Source: CAWIVH01 sp963839475
GTDB lineage: Bacteria > Acidobacteriota > UBA6911
NCBI GenBank assembly: GCA_963839475.1
Contig: CAWIVH010000015.1
Coordinates: 310,001-374,000 of the forward strand
DNA length: 64,000 bases
Direction: 5' to 3'
Every line of letters begins with the position of its first letter. Position 1 is the stretch's first letter. Shown here piece by piece: positions 18,301 to 27,021 of this stretch. Made by a program: the position numbers and the translations under genes. The notes below the pieces were generated by a model. That model was given only the letters and a program-made list of their open reading frames with translations, was not told the DNA's origin and ran no database searches.

Positions 18301-19239
18301 TTGGCATCCATGCGCAAGCGTTGGAACGCCAAAACGGCCGAAATCCTTCGCGTCCGGCAAAACCAGCAGCAGGCGGAAGAGCAAAAACAAAAGCAGCTGG
18401 CGCAACTCGCCGCCGAAGCGGGGGACCTGTTTCAAAAGGGCAGGTACCAAGAAGTCCTGGGAGTTCTCGACAAATGGCCGGCCGATGTACCTCCCGGCGC
18501 GGAGGAGCAGAACCTGCGGTCAAGGGCGCAGGAGGCGTTGGCTCTATTAAAGTCCTTCGAAGCCGCCCTGGCGTCCAAGGAATACGACGGTTCCCTGGGG
18601 ATTGTCGGCCGCCTGGAGAAAGCGAATCCTGCCGACCCGAATATTTCCGAATTACGCAGACGAGCAGAGTCCGGCAAGGCTGCCTCAAAAGCCACGATTA
18701 CCATTTACCGTCTGAGCGATCCGGCCAGTCTGACAATGGATTCCCAGCCGTTGGGCTCCGGTGGAGAGGTGGAAGGAAAAATCATCACGGCCGGGATACA
18801 CAAGATCGAGGTCAAATGCAGCAGCGGGAAACAGGTCTCCTGGGAGCACCATTTCCTCGACGGCCAGAGCCTGAGCTTTGTCTATGATTCGAGCACCTGC
18901 GATTTTCGACCTGTCACTGCAAACGACCGGGAGGTCATTTCAGGGCGCCGGCAGCGGGAAGAAGTCCATACATTCCCTGTGGAACACCTCCACGGGTTCT
19001 TAAAAGGCAAGTGCGCAGGAGAACTTTGGGTCAGCGGTCTGAAGCTCGAATACAAACCCCGGGAGGGGGATCATCACTTTGTAATCCCGTTTCAGATCCT
19101 GCGGCTGACTCTGAAAGAGGACCGGTTGGAGTTCGTCGAAAAAGAAGGCGACAAGCAATACCAGTTCAAGGCGCGCGACGCCAAACAGACAGCGGCAATC
19201 AAAAAACTGTGGGACAACCTCCAGAAACTGGGGAGATGA
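18301..19239 (+). CDS. C-terminal part of the kinase-TPR protein, after a frameshift
   Basis: In this frame the coding sequence is meaningful from about 18214 (ELYLGSDRLAEAKSELDKV, a TPR-like helix pair) to the stop at 19239. The listed start (TTG at 18301, ATG at 18310) is only the first available codon and probably not a true start. The segment continues the helical repeats. It then has a beta-rich stretch (about 18700-18920, IYRLSDPASLTMDSQPLGS, PEGA-like in style) and a C-terminal domain (about 18964-19180) similar to the end of the pseudokinase at 51751. Removing one T at 18213 joins it perfectly to the upstream part. It is probably the periplasm-facing tail of the same kinase. Confidence 0.75.
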   Translation: MASMRKRWNAKTAEILRVRQNQQQAEEQKQKQLAQLAAEAGDLFQKGRYQEVLGVLDKWPADVPPGAEEQNLRSRAQEALALLKSFEAALASKEYDGSLGIVGRLEKANPADPNISELRRRAESGKAASKATITIYRLSDPASLTMDSQPLGSGGEVEGKIITAGIHKIEVKCSSGKQVSWEHHFLDGQSLSFVYDSSTCDFRPVTANDREVISGRRQREEVHTFPVEHLHGFLKGKCAGELWVSGLKLEYKPREGDHHFVIPFQILRLTLKEDRLEFVEKEGDKQYQFKARDAKQTAAIKKLWDNLQKLGR

Positions 19240-19270
19240 ACGAAACGAGTTTTTGTCCGAGGAATAGACT

Positions 19271-19735
19271 ATGAACGATGCCAGGCGGTGGTTTTCTTGG
19301 TTCATGATTATTGCTAGCCTTTTTCTGATGATGGGATGCCCCAAGGAACCGGTGCGGTTGAACATGGTACTGGCGGCCGGCCCCAACATAAACCCGGATC
19401 CCTCAGGAGCATCGCTTTCCGTGGTGGTGCGCGTCTACCAGTTGAAAGACAAAGGCCGCCTCGAAGCCGCGGACTACAACGCAATCTGGAAATCCGACAA
19501 GGAAACGCTGTCCGATGATTTCCTGGACCGCCAGGAGCGCATAGTCCAGCCGGGCACTCAGGAAATGCTCGAGATCAAGGCTTCGCCCATGGCCGCCTAC
19601 ATTGGAGTCGTGGCGTTGTTCAGAAATCCAACGGGCGACAGCTGGCGCCGGATCATTCGCATTAGCGATAAAACTCCGAAGATCAAACTCAGCCTGCGCG
19701 AGCAAAGCATTGAGCTCACCTCCGCGGGTAAATAG
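19271..19735 (+). CDS. tssJ: T6SS outer-membrane lipoprotein TssJ
   Basis: 154 residues. A lipoprotein signal ends in a lipobox with Cys23 (LFLMMGC). The body is a small beta-sandwich sequence with LSVVVRVYQLKD and WKSDKETLSDDFLDRQE, the typical TssJ/VasD core, so the family is secure. TssJ anchors TssM to the outer membrane and starts assembly of the T6SS membrane complex. GAGGA precedes the ATG by about 7 bases. It lies 31 bp after the kinase gene and 11 bp before tssK, in one operon with tssK, tssL and tssM. Confidence 0.93.
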   Translation: MNDARRWFSWFMIIASLFLMMGCPKEPVRLNMVLAAGPNINPDPSGASLSVVVRVYQLKDKGRLEAADYNAIWKSDKETLSDDFLDRQERIVQPGTQEMLEIKASPMAAYIGVVALFRNPTGDSWRRIIRISDKTPKIKLSLREQSIELTSAGK

Positions 19736-19746
19736 GATTGGACCCC

Positions 19747-21099
19747 ATGACCCGATATCAAAAAGTCCTCTGGAGCGAGGGGCTCTTCCTGACCCCCCAT
19801 CATTTCCAGCAGTGGGACCGCTATTACGAGGACCTGGTTCACTCACGGCTCCGTGAGCTTTCGACTTTCAGTTGGGGGGTGGAGGAGCTGGAGTTCAACC
19901 TGGATGCCTTGCCGAACGGTTTCATCGAAATCCTGAGGTGCAGGGCTATCCTGCCGGACGGGCTTTCTCTGAACATACCGGAAGCCGATCCCCCACCGCC
20001 CAGCTGCGAGTTCACCCGGTTTTTTCCTGCGGCAAGCGAGCGCCTCGGCGTATATATCGGGCTCCCGCTGTTGCGTCCGGAAGGGGCAAACCTGGCAGCC
20101 GGGGAGGATGAACCGGATGTCATGCTGAGATACCGGGCGAGGCCTGTCTCCATGCCCGATGAAAACACAGGGGAAAACCGGCAGCCAGTAGTGCTGGCCG
20201 CAAAAAACCTCAGGCTGCTATTCGGGGAGGATTCCCTGCAAAACCATGTTGTCCTCCAGATTGCTGAACTGAAGCGCACCGGCAACGGAAAAGTGGTTTT
20301 GGACGAATCCTTCATTCCTCCGGCTTTGAGTATCGCAGCATCGAAGTTGCTCGTCGAGATCGTGCGCCGGCTGTATGAAATTCTGTGCGCCAAAAGTGCG
20401 ACCCTGTCGGATCAGCGCAGGCAAAGGGGCCAGGGAATGGCCGATTTTACGACCTCGGACGTAGCCAACTTCTGGCTCCTCCATACCGTCAACTCCCATA
20501 TCCCGCTCATCATGCATTTTCATCACGTTCAGAGGATACATCCGGAGCAGTTATACCTGGGCATGGCGCGCCTGGCAGCGGAACTGACAACATTCGTGAC
20601 CGAAGCCAAACCTGCCGATCTGCCGAAATATCGGCATACGCAACTCACGGAAACCTTTGTCGAGCTCGACCGGAAAGTCAGGCTGCTGTTGGAGACGGTT
20701 ATACCCACTCGTTGCGTCCCGATACCCCTGGAACGTACCAAAGAGTCGCTATACGTCGGACGTATCCAGGACGACCGGTTGCTGGCGCACGCCGAGTTTA
20801 TCCTGGGGGTTTCCGCCAGAATGCCGGAAATGCAGCTGGTTGAACGCGTGCCACGGAAAAGCAAAATCGCTTCGATCGACACCATAACCTACCTCTTAGG
20901 GCAGGCACTGCCCGGTGTCCCGCTCACCGCGGTCCCAGTTCCACCGGGTCCGATCCCCCAGCGAGTGGGATACAAATATTTCCGGCTGGATAAAATGGGC
21001 ACATATTGGGAAACCATTGCGGCGTCCAGGAGCATCTGCCTTTATTTTCCGGCCGACTTCCCCGAATTGAAATTGGAGCTTTTTGCGGTCAAAGATTGA
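19747..21099 (+). CDS. tssK: T6SS baseplate protein TssK
   Basis: 450 residues from ATG 19747 (a TTG three codons earlier is less likely). The opening VLWSEGLFLTPHHFQQWD is the hallmark of TssK/ImpJ/VasE. The C-terminal third contains HTQLTETF and the conserved PRKSKIAS region. TssK trimers link the baseplate wedges to the membrane complex through TssL and TssM, on the cytoplasmic face. Length is normal for the family. It is followed after 13 bp by tssL. Confidence 0.95.
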   Translation: MTRYQKVLWSEGLFLTPHHFQQWDRYYEDLVHSRLRELSTFSWGVEELEFNLDALPNGFIEILRCRAILPDGLSLNIPEADPPPPSCEFTRFFPAASERLGVYIGLPLLRPEGANLAAGEDEPDVMLRYRARPVSMPDENTGENRQPVVLAAKNLRLLFGEDSLQNHVVLQIAELKRTGNGKVVLDESFIPPALSIAASKLLVEIVRRLYEILCAKSATLSDQRRQRGQGMADFTTSDVANFWLLHTVNSHIPLIMHFHHVQRIHPEQLYLGMARLAAELTTFVTEAKPADLPKYRHTQLTETFVELDRKVRLLLETVIPTRCVPIPLERTKESLYVGRIQDDRLLAHAEFILGVSARMPEMQLVERVPRKSKIASIDTITYLLGQALPGVPLTAVPVPPGPIPQRVGYKYFRLDKMGTYWETIAASRSICLYFPADFPELKLELFAVKD

Positions 21100-21112
21100 A
21101 AGGTACTGGTTC

Positions 21113-21829
21113 ATGTCTGCCATGCGCGATCGTTCGGACAACACAGGTTGGAAGGCCGGATCCCGCAGCCCGCAAACCCTGCTGGATCTCTGTTCCGAGT
21201 CCTATTCTCTCATCTTTCATATTCACGCCGGAAACGACCCTGGTCATCCCGAGGACCTCAGAAAGAACATCGCGTTCCTTTTCCAGAATCTAGAGCGGCA
21301 CGCCGCCCGTATCGGACTGGCCGAAGAGGATATCAAAGCCACCCGATACGCCCTTTGCGCCCTGATCGATGAAACCATCCTCAACTCGCGCTGGGGGTTC
21401 AAAGACCAGTGGGCGGATCGGCCCCTCCAGCTGGAGTACTTCGGGGAGCAGCTGGCCGGGGAACGATTCTTCGATCTGCTCGGGCGCATACGGAAGAAAG
21501 GACGGAGCAAGGTCGATCTGCTCGAGGTCTTCTGTATGTGCCTAATTCTTGGTTTTCAAGGTAAATATAAACTGGGCGGCGGGGAAGAACTCGCCAAGCT
21601 CACGCAGGCAATGGTTGACGAGGTGCTTTCTTATCGCGGCGCCACATCCGGCCTGGCACCCCATTGGATGATCCCGGAGGAGCCGGTCGAACGGCCAGTC
21701 CAGACCATTCCTCGCTGGGCCTGGATCACGGTCGCTGCTTCGGTGATTTTGGTAATTGTCGCTTTCGTGGTCTATAGGTTCTTACTCTATTCCGCCGCGG
21801 CTGACGCAGTGCAACGGATGAATTTATAA
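21113..21829 (+). CDS. tssL: T6SS inner-membrane protein TssL (DotU/IcmH), short form
   Basis: 238 residues from ATG 21113 (an in-frame TTG at 21083 would overlap tssK). The cytoplasmic DotU domain is clear: YALCALIDETILNSRWG and QLEYFGEQLAGERFF, followed by LEVFCMCLILGFQGKY. One C-terminal membrane helix (about 206-228) then ends the protein. There is no OmpA-like peptidoglycan-binding extension, so this is the short TssL form. It partners TssM and TssK in the membrane complex. Confidence 0.94.
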   Translation: MSAMRDRSDNTGWKAGSRSPQTLLDLCSESYSLIFHIHAGNDPGHPEDLRKNIAFLFQNLERHAARIGLAEEDIKATRYALCALIDETILNSRWGFKDQWADRPLQLEYFGEQLAGERFFDLLGRIRKKGRSKVDLLEVFCMCLILGFQGKYKLGGGEELAKLTQAMVDEVLSYRGATSGLAPHWMIPEEPVERPVQTIPRWAWITVAASVILVIVAFVVYRFLLYSAAADAVQRMNL

Positions 21830-21842
21830 AACGAGGCCTCCA

Positions 21843-24800
21843 TTGAAGGGATCATCTGCTGCTGGTATAGCTGTGAAGTTGGGCGTGCCGGTCTCGGTCG
21901 TCGCAGCGGGCCTTTGGGCGATAGATCGCTACGTCAGCTCGGAGGCTGCCAGGAAGATCGGGTCAGTCCTTCTGGTTTTCGTCGCTGTACTGTTTCTGAT
22001 CTGGCTGCTGGTCTGGATCCTGAGAAAGGTCTTTACTTCGATCTCTGCCGCTCGCGAAAAGCATGCAACGGCAAGGGCTGCGTCGCCCCTTGATGCCGCC
22101 AGTGCACAGGATCAGTCCGTGCTGAAATCCCTGCAGGACAGCCTCAACAAAGCCATCCGGGTGATCACGGAATCAAAATTGGCGCGAGGTCGAAAACCTG
22201 CCGAAGCCATGTATGCTCTGCCCTGGATTTTGTTCCTGGGGCCTTCCGGCTCCGGCAAAACCACGGCACTGGAAGAGTCCGGCGTCGAGTTCGCCTTCAG
22301 CACCGCCGACGAGCGCAGGCGCCAGAAGGGCTCCGAAGGCGGTTGTGATTACTGGTTTTCACGTGATGCGGTTGCCCTCGACCTTTCCGGCCGCATCGCC
22401 ACCGAGGAAGAACAGTACGGGGTTTTCAAAGGGTTTCTCGATCAGCTGAAGCGGGCCAGGAAGGACCGCCCGATCGACGGCGTAGTGGTCACGGTCAGCA
22501 TTCAGGACCTGCAAGACCAACCCGAGGATCAGGTCGAAAGCCTGGCCGGGCACTTGAAACAGCGATTCGACGAAATGATCCGTCGCCTCGGCATACGCTT
22601 CCCCGTGTACGTTCTCTTCACCAAATGGGATAAGATCGATGGCTTCCCGGAATTCTTCAGGGGATTTCGGAGCCGCGACCGGGCCCAGGTCTGGGGCGCC
22701 ACCATTTCGAGAGATCAGCGCCGGCGATTTCCGATAGAACAGATCTTCTCCGACGAATTCGATCGCTTGGCGGCAGCCCTTTCCAACTATCGGCTGCAGG
22801 CGATGGTCCATGAAAGCAATCGCACCAGGCTGTCGAAGATTTATGCCTTCCCCTCCCGCTTTGCAGAGCTCCAAGGGAAACTTGAGCGATTCATCGGCGC
22901 TCTCATGCAGCCTACACCCTACTCGGAAAGACCCATGTTCCGGGGATTCTACTTCGCGAGCGCACCCGGAGATCAGGGCGCGGCCGAGAGCCATGAACCG
23001 GTCGATAACCGCTGGGATCCCGAGCGACGTATGGCGGTGCAACCCGAACGCCCCGCCGCGGCAAGAAGCTTTTTTCTGGAGGGTCTCTTCCCACGCGTCA
23101 TTTTTGCAGACCGCCCCATGGTCAAGCTTTCCGTAGATACGCGGCTGCGCCGCAGACTCTGGCTGGATGTCACCTTTCTTACGATACTGGTATTTTGTAC
23201 GGTCTGGCTGCTCGGGATGACTTATTCATTCTTTGAAAACCGCTCGCTGGTAGAGTCCACGCGGCTGGCCGCACTTCGATTGACCGACGCCGGGTGGAAC
23301 GGCAAGAACATGTCGGATTTAATGGCGCTGCAGCAATTGCGCGACCGCGTGGGGGAGATCGATCGGTACCAGGCTAGCGGTCCCCGATGGACGCTGCGCT
23401 GGGGGTTGTATTCCGGCGACACACTCGTTGCAGCCAGCCGACGGGTCTATTTTCGGCGTTTGCGCGAATCCTTCGTGGCTCCAACTTTCGGCACCCTTCG
23501 CCAAAAACTGTTGGCCTATGCGACGGGTGCGGAAGTTCCTGGCAGCTACAGCGAATTCTACGCCTATCTCAGCGCTTATCTGATGATGACGGATCCGCCG
23601 CGGACCGATTTGACATTCCTGACCGGCACACTTGCACCGCTTTGGAAGAAGATGGCTCCACCCGATGCGGAGGGAGTGGCTCTGGAGCAACTTCGCTTTT
23701 ACGCCCAGCAGTTGCCGAAAAATGATCCCGAACTCCAGATGACACCCGAAAGCAGCATAGTCGCCCTGGCCAGAAAAGCCCTGAGCCAGTATCCTCCGAC
23801 CGAAAGGATCTATGTCCGCTTGAAGGAGGAGGGAAACAAAAAATTCCCGCCTTTCACCCTGTCCCAGGCAACCGGAGGCAAGAGCCTGGAATACATCAAT
23901 TCCAGCCACGATGTTCCGGGGGTTTTTACCGAAGCCGGCTGGAGCACATTTTTTAAGAATGAAGCGGGATTAGCCAGCAAAGAAGCCCTGCAGGACGACT
24001 GGGTGCTCGGTCCCAGCATTTCCAGCTCAGCCTCGGGCCAGTCGTCGAAAGCCGATTATGAGCGGATCCTGAGGGAAAAATACTTCACTGAATACGTGAG
24101 CGAATGGCAGAAGTTCCTGGAGGGAGTTTCGATCCGCCCGCTCGCCGATCTTACAGCAGCCAGGGCTGCCCTGGATTCACTTTCGCAGCAGGATTCGGCG
24201 CTCTCGCGACTGCTGATGAATGTCGCCGCAAACACCATGTTACGCAAGGAGCCGGAAAAGGGGACCAGCATCGCCGGGCTGTTCTCGAACGCCCTCGCCA
24301 CCCTCGGACTTTCGACCCGCGTGAATCGCGCGGAACTGGTCGATCCGGTAGCCGACCAGTTCCAACCCCTGCACGATCTGATAACCTCGGTGGACGGCAA
24401 AGCCCCTTCGATGGTTGCCCAATACATCGCCGCTCTGGGGAAAGTTCAAATCCGGCTGGAATCGCTGTTTGGCGCCGGTTCCCAATGGGATCAGGTAAAG
24501 GCTTATGTGGACTCGATCGCCAACAATATTTCAACCAATGAGTTTCAAGAGGCTTATCGCCAATCCGCACTCATCAATCGCCAGTGCACCACACGCGGAA
24601 CGCGGCCGATCGGGCCCATGATGGATCAGCCGCTGCGACAGACCTGGGCGGCCATACTCAAGGATGCGGGTTATCGCCTCGATGGACTGTGGCGAACGCA
24701 AATCAGTGACAGCTTCAAGCGCGACCTCGAAAACAGTTTCCCGTTCAACCCATCGGGGCGGGATGTCTCGCTGGCCACCTTCTCGTTGTTCCTGAAACCC

Positions 24801-25430
24801 CGCGAAGGAACGCTGGACGCATTTTATGAGAAAGAGCTGAAGATGTTCCTGGCTCCGGTTGCGGATGGGTATGCCCCCAGGACATTGGATGGGGCCCAGG
24901 TGGCGTTCTCCGCCTCATTCCTTGAATTCATCGGGAAAATGAGCACCATCCGCCAGGCACTTTTTCTGCCGGGATCACCCGATATCAACCTCGCTTTTGA
25001 CCTGACGCCGGACTCCACCCCCGGGGTGACGGAGAGCCTCCTGGAGATCGATGGCCAACGCTTGCGCTATCGCAATGAGCCCCCGGTTCCCTACCCCCAG
25101 ACCTGGCCCTCGAAATCCGCCGCGCCTCAGGCAAAACTCTCCATCGCACTGGAAGGGTCGGGGGAGCGGCCCGGCACCCCCGGCATGGAAGGCGAATGGG
25201 CACTGTTCCGGCTATTTTCCCTGGCCGTGATCAACGCCCAGTCGCAAACCAATTACACCATAACCTGGTCGCTCCCCGGCTCCGATGGCCGGAAGCGCGA
25301 TGTGCGCTACAAGCTCCAGGCTCGCAGCTTCAAAAACCCATTCGCGGCGAACTTCTTCCGCGGAATTATCTGCCCGGAACGTGTCACGGATCTGCCGGCC
25401 GTCTCGGCTGGATACGTCCCGGGGCGTTAG
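21843..25430 (+). CDS. tssM: T6SS membrane protein TssM (IcmF)
   Basis: 1195 residues from TTG 21843, with GAGG about 9 bases upstream and 13 bp after tssL. Two N-terminal membrane helices (about 8-28 and 38-60) precede a cytoplasmic GTPase-like domain with Walker A GPSGSGKTT near residue 136 and the family sequence FTKWDKIDGFPEFF. A third helix lies near 438-462, followed by a long periplasmic region that would reach TssJ. Walker A is intact, so nucleotide binding is possible. Length and layout are usual for TssM. It is the core of the T6SS trans-envelope channel. Confidence 0.95.
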   Translation: MKGSSAAGIAVKLGVPVSVVAAGLWAIDRYVSSEAARKIGSVLLVFVAVLFLIWLLVWILRKVFTSISAAREKHATARAASPLDAASAQDQSVLKSLQDSLNKAIRVITESKLARGRKPAEAMYALPWILFLGPSGSGKTTALEESGVEFAFSTADERRRQKGSEGGCDYWFSRDAVALDLSGRIATEEEQYGVFKGFLDQLKRARKDRPIDGVVVTVSIQDLQDQPEDQVESLAGHLKQRFDEMIRRLGIRFPVYVLFTKWDKIDGFPEFFRGFRSRDRAQVWGATISRDQRRRFPIEQIFSDEFDRLAAALSNYRLQAMVHESNRTRLSKIYAFPSRFAELQGKLERFIGALMQPTPYSERPMFRGFYFASAPGDQGAAESHEPVDNRWDPERRMAVQPERPAAARSFFLEGLFPRVIFADRPMVKLSVDTRLRRRLWLDVTFLTILVFCTVWLLGMTYSFFENRSLVESTRLAALRLTDAGWNGKNMSDLMALQQLRDRVGEIDRYQASGPRWTLRWGLYSGDTLVAASRRVYFRRLRESFVAPTFGTLRQKLLAYATGAEVPGSYSEFYAYLSAYLMMTDPPRTDLTFLTGTLAPLWKKMAPPDAEGVALEQLRFYAQQLPKNDPELQMTPESSIVALARKALSQYPPTERIYVRLKEEGNKKFPPFTLSQATGGKSLEYINSSHDVPGVFTEAGWSTFFKNEAGLASKEALQDDWVLGPSISSSASGQSSKADYERILREKYFTEYVSEWQKFLEGVSIRPLADLTAARAALDSLSQQDSALSRLLMNVAANTMLRKEPEKGTSIAGLFSNALATLGLSTRVNRAELVDPVADQFQPLHDLITSVDGKAPSMVAQYIAALGKVQIRLESLFGAGSQWDQVKAYVDSIANNISTNEFQEAYRQSALINRQCTTRGTRPIGPMMDQPLRQTWAAILKDAGYRLDGLWRTQISDSFKRDLENSFPFNPSGRDVSLATFSLFLKPREGTLDAFYEKELKMFLAPVADGYAPRTLDGAQVAFSASFLEFIGKMSTIRQALFLPGSPDINLAFDLTPDSTPGVTESLLEIDGQRLRYRNEPPVPYPQTWPSKSAAPQAKLSIALEGSGERPGTPGMEGEWALFRLFSLAVINAQSQTNYTITWSLPGSDGRKRDVRYKLQARSFKNPFAANFFRGIICPERVTDLPAVSAGYVPGR

Positions 25431-25444
25431 CCAGGGGGATTTCC

Positions 25445-26917
25445 ATGGAAACATCGCTCGAGAATCTGCAAGCCCTGGCGGCAGGCCTGCCGCCGTCGCT
25501 CCCGCTGAAGTTGCTGGTCGTCGCCGATTGTGGCGCACAGGAAGTCGGCGCCCCCATGGGGGTGACCGCATCCGGGGTGGGCGGTCTCATCAGCAGCCTC
25601 AAACCCGCGCTGAGGTTTTCCGTCGAGAACAAGCTGCAAAAAGGGGGGCAGAAGATTGCCATCGACCTGGAAATAGATCGACTGGAAGATTTTGAGCCTG
25701 CATCGCTCCTGACTCGCATCGGCCCGCTCTCCGAAGCGGTCCATAGCGGGAACGCCGCAGTGGGGGAACAACTCGACGAGATTCTGCATCACCCTGAATT
25801 CCAGCGGGTCGAATCGTGTTGGCTCGGCATGGATCGGGTCTGCAAGACCGTTGCCGGGAAGAAGAGCGTCATTCTCGAGATCCTGCCGGCAGTCCGTAAG
25901 AATCTGAAAGAGACCTTCCATAAAAAGATTTTCGAGCCCGAATATCAGTCCCAGGTCGACGTTCCGCTCTCCGCAGTGTTCTTCGACTATCGGTTCAGTC
26001 ATGAGCCTGCAGATTTGCCCTTGTTGGAGGCGCTGGCGGCGGATTGCGCTGCTTTGCAGGCACCTATGATCGCCGCTGTTTCGCCTTTATTTTTCCAGTT
26101 AAAAAACCTTGCACATCTGCCCAATATCCCGGATCTGGCCGAGAAGCTGCACTCGCAACCTTATGCCAGTTGGAGGCGATTTCAGACGAGTGACGTCGCT
26201 CGCTGGGTTTGCCTGACGGCAAACCGGTTCCTTGCCCGGGAAAGCCGGGCTCTGACCCGTGACACGGGAGCTGCGCTGGACTACCGGGAAAAAAGCGACC
26301 CCGCGCACCCCGAGTGGCATCTCTGGGCCGATGCGGGCTGGCTGGTGCTCTGCAATCTCGCCCGAAGCTTCGATAAATACCGCCACTGTGTAGCCATTGA
26401 CGGCATGGGCCCCGATGCGGCGCATTTCAATCTTCCGGTGCGTCCTTACCCGAAAAAAGCCAATGTCATGGTGCCCAGCCCCAGTGAAATCCTGGTGGAT
26501 GACCACAAGGCCCTGGAACTGGTTCGCGGCGGCATTTCCATGCTGGTCGGTATCAGCGACGGAGCCGTCGCGACCTTTCCGCTGATCGCGAATGTGTTTC
26601 GGCAGCGTCCGGGTGTCCTGACGACCGAATCCGCTCTGTCCTACCAGTTGATTGCGGGTCATCTCTCTCACTTCCTGATGAGCATCTACGGAGAGATTCC
26701 AGTCGACCGGGGTGAGCAGGAAATCGTGGATTTTCTCAAGGACAAGCTCCACCAGTTCCTCTTTCCGTTTACCGGTGATCAGATCGGGGAGAATGTCAGC
26801 ATCGAATGGAAAGAAGTGAAGGGAGAAGCAACTGAGCGCCAGCTGAGCCTGACCCTCAAGCCACTGCTGAAATTGCAGGGTAAGGATGTCGATTTCACGA
26901 TCCAACTGGCGCTTTAG
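25445..26917 (+). CDS. TssB-TssC fusion-like sheath protein, paralogue 1
   Basis: 490 residues from ATG 25445, preceded by AGGGGG and 14 bp after tssM. Residues about 20-85 resemble TssB (LVVADCGA, then IDLEIDRLEDFEPASLL). The rest resembles TssC: QLDEILHHPEFQRVES matches the canonical TssC here (QLDEILHHKELQRLES), followed by VPLSAVFFDYRF, WRRFQTSDVARWV and a divergent C-terminus. This fuses the two contractile-sheath subunits into one chain. A separate normal tssB and tssC lie on the other arm. It may build a specialised sheath segment, cap or baseplate part; that role is inferred. Confidence 0.8.
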   Translation: METSLENLQALAAGLPPSLPLKLLVVADCGAQEVGAPMGVTASGVGGLISSLKPALRFSVENKLQKGGQKIAIDLEIDRLEDFEPASLLTRIGPLSEAVHSGNAAVGEQLDEILHHPEFQRVESCWLGMDRVCKTVAGKKSVILEILPAVRKNLKETFHKKIFEPEYQSQVDVPLSAVFFDYRFSHEPADLPLLEALAADCAALQAPMIAAVSPLFFQLKNLAHLPNIPDLAEKLHSQPYASWRRFQTSDVARWVCLTANRFLARESRALTRDTGAALDYREKSDPAHPEWHLWADAGWLVLCNLARSFDKYRHCVAIDGMGPDAAHFNLPVRPYPKKANVMVPSPSEILVDDHKALELVRGGISMLVGISDGAVATFPLIANVFRQRPGVLTTESALSYQLIAGHLSHFLMSIYGEIPVDRGEQEIVDFLKDKLHQFLFPFTGDQIGENVSIEWKEVKGEATERQLSLTLKPLLKLQGKDVDFTIQLAL

Positions 26918-27021
26918 CCGCGTGAAATTGCGACGGTCTTCGGCCGCCATAAATGCAGGATCAAAAGAGTTTGCCGCCCACGACCGATCTTTTCCGGCTT
27001 GGCCCGATTAGGAAGATTCCC

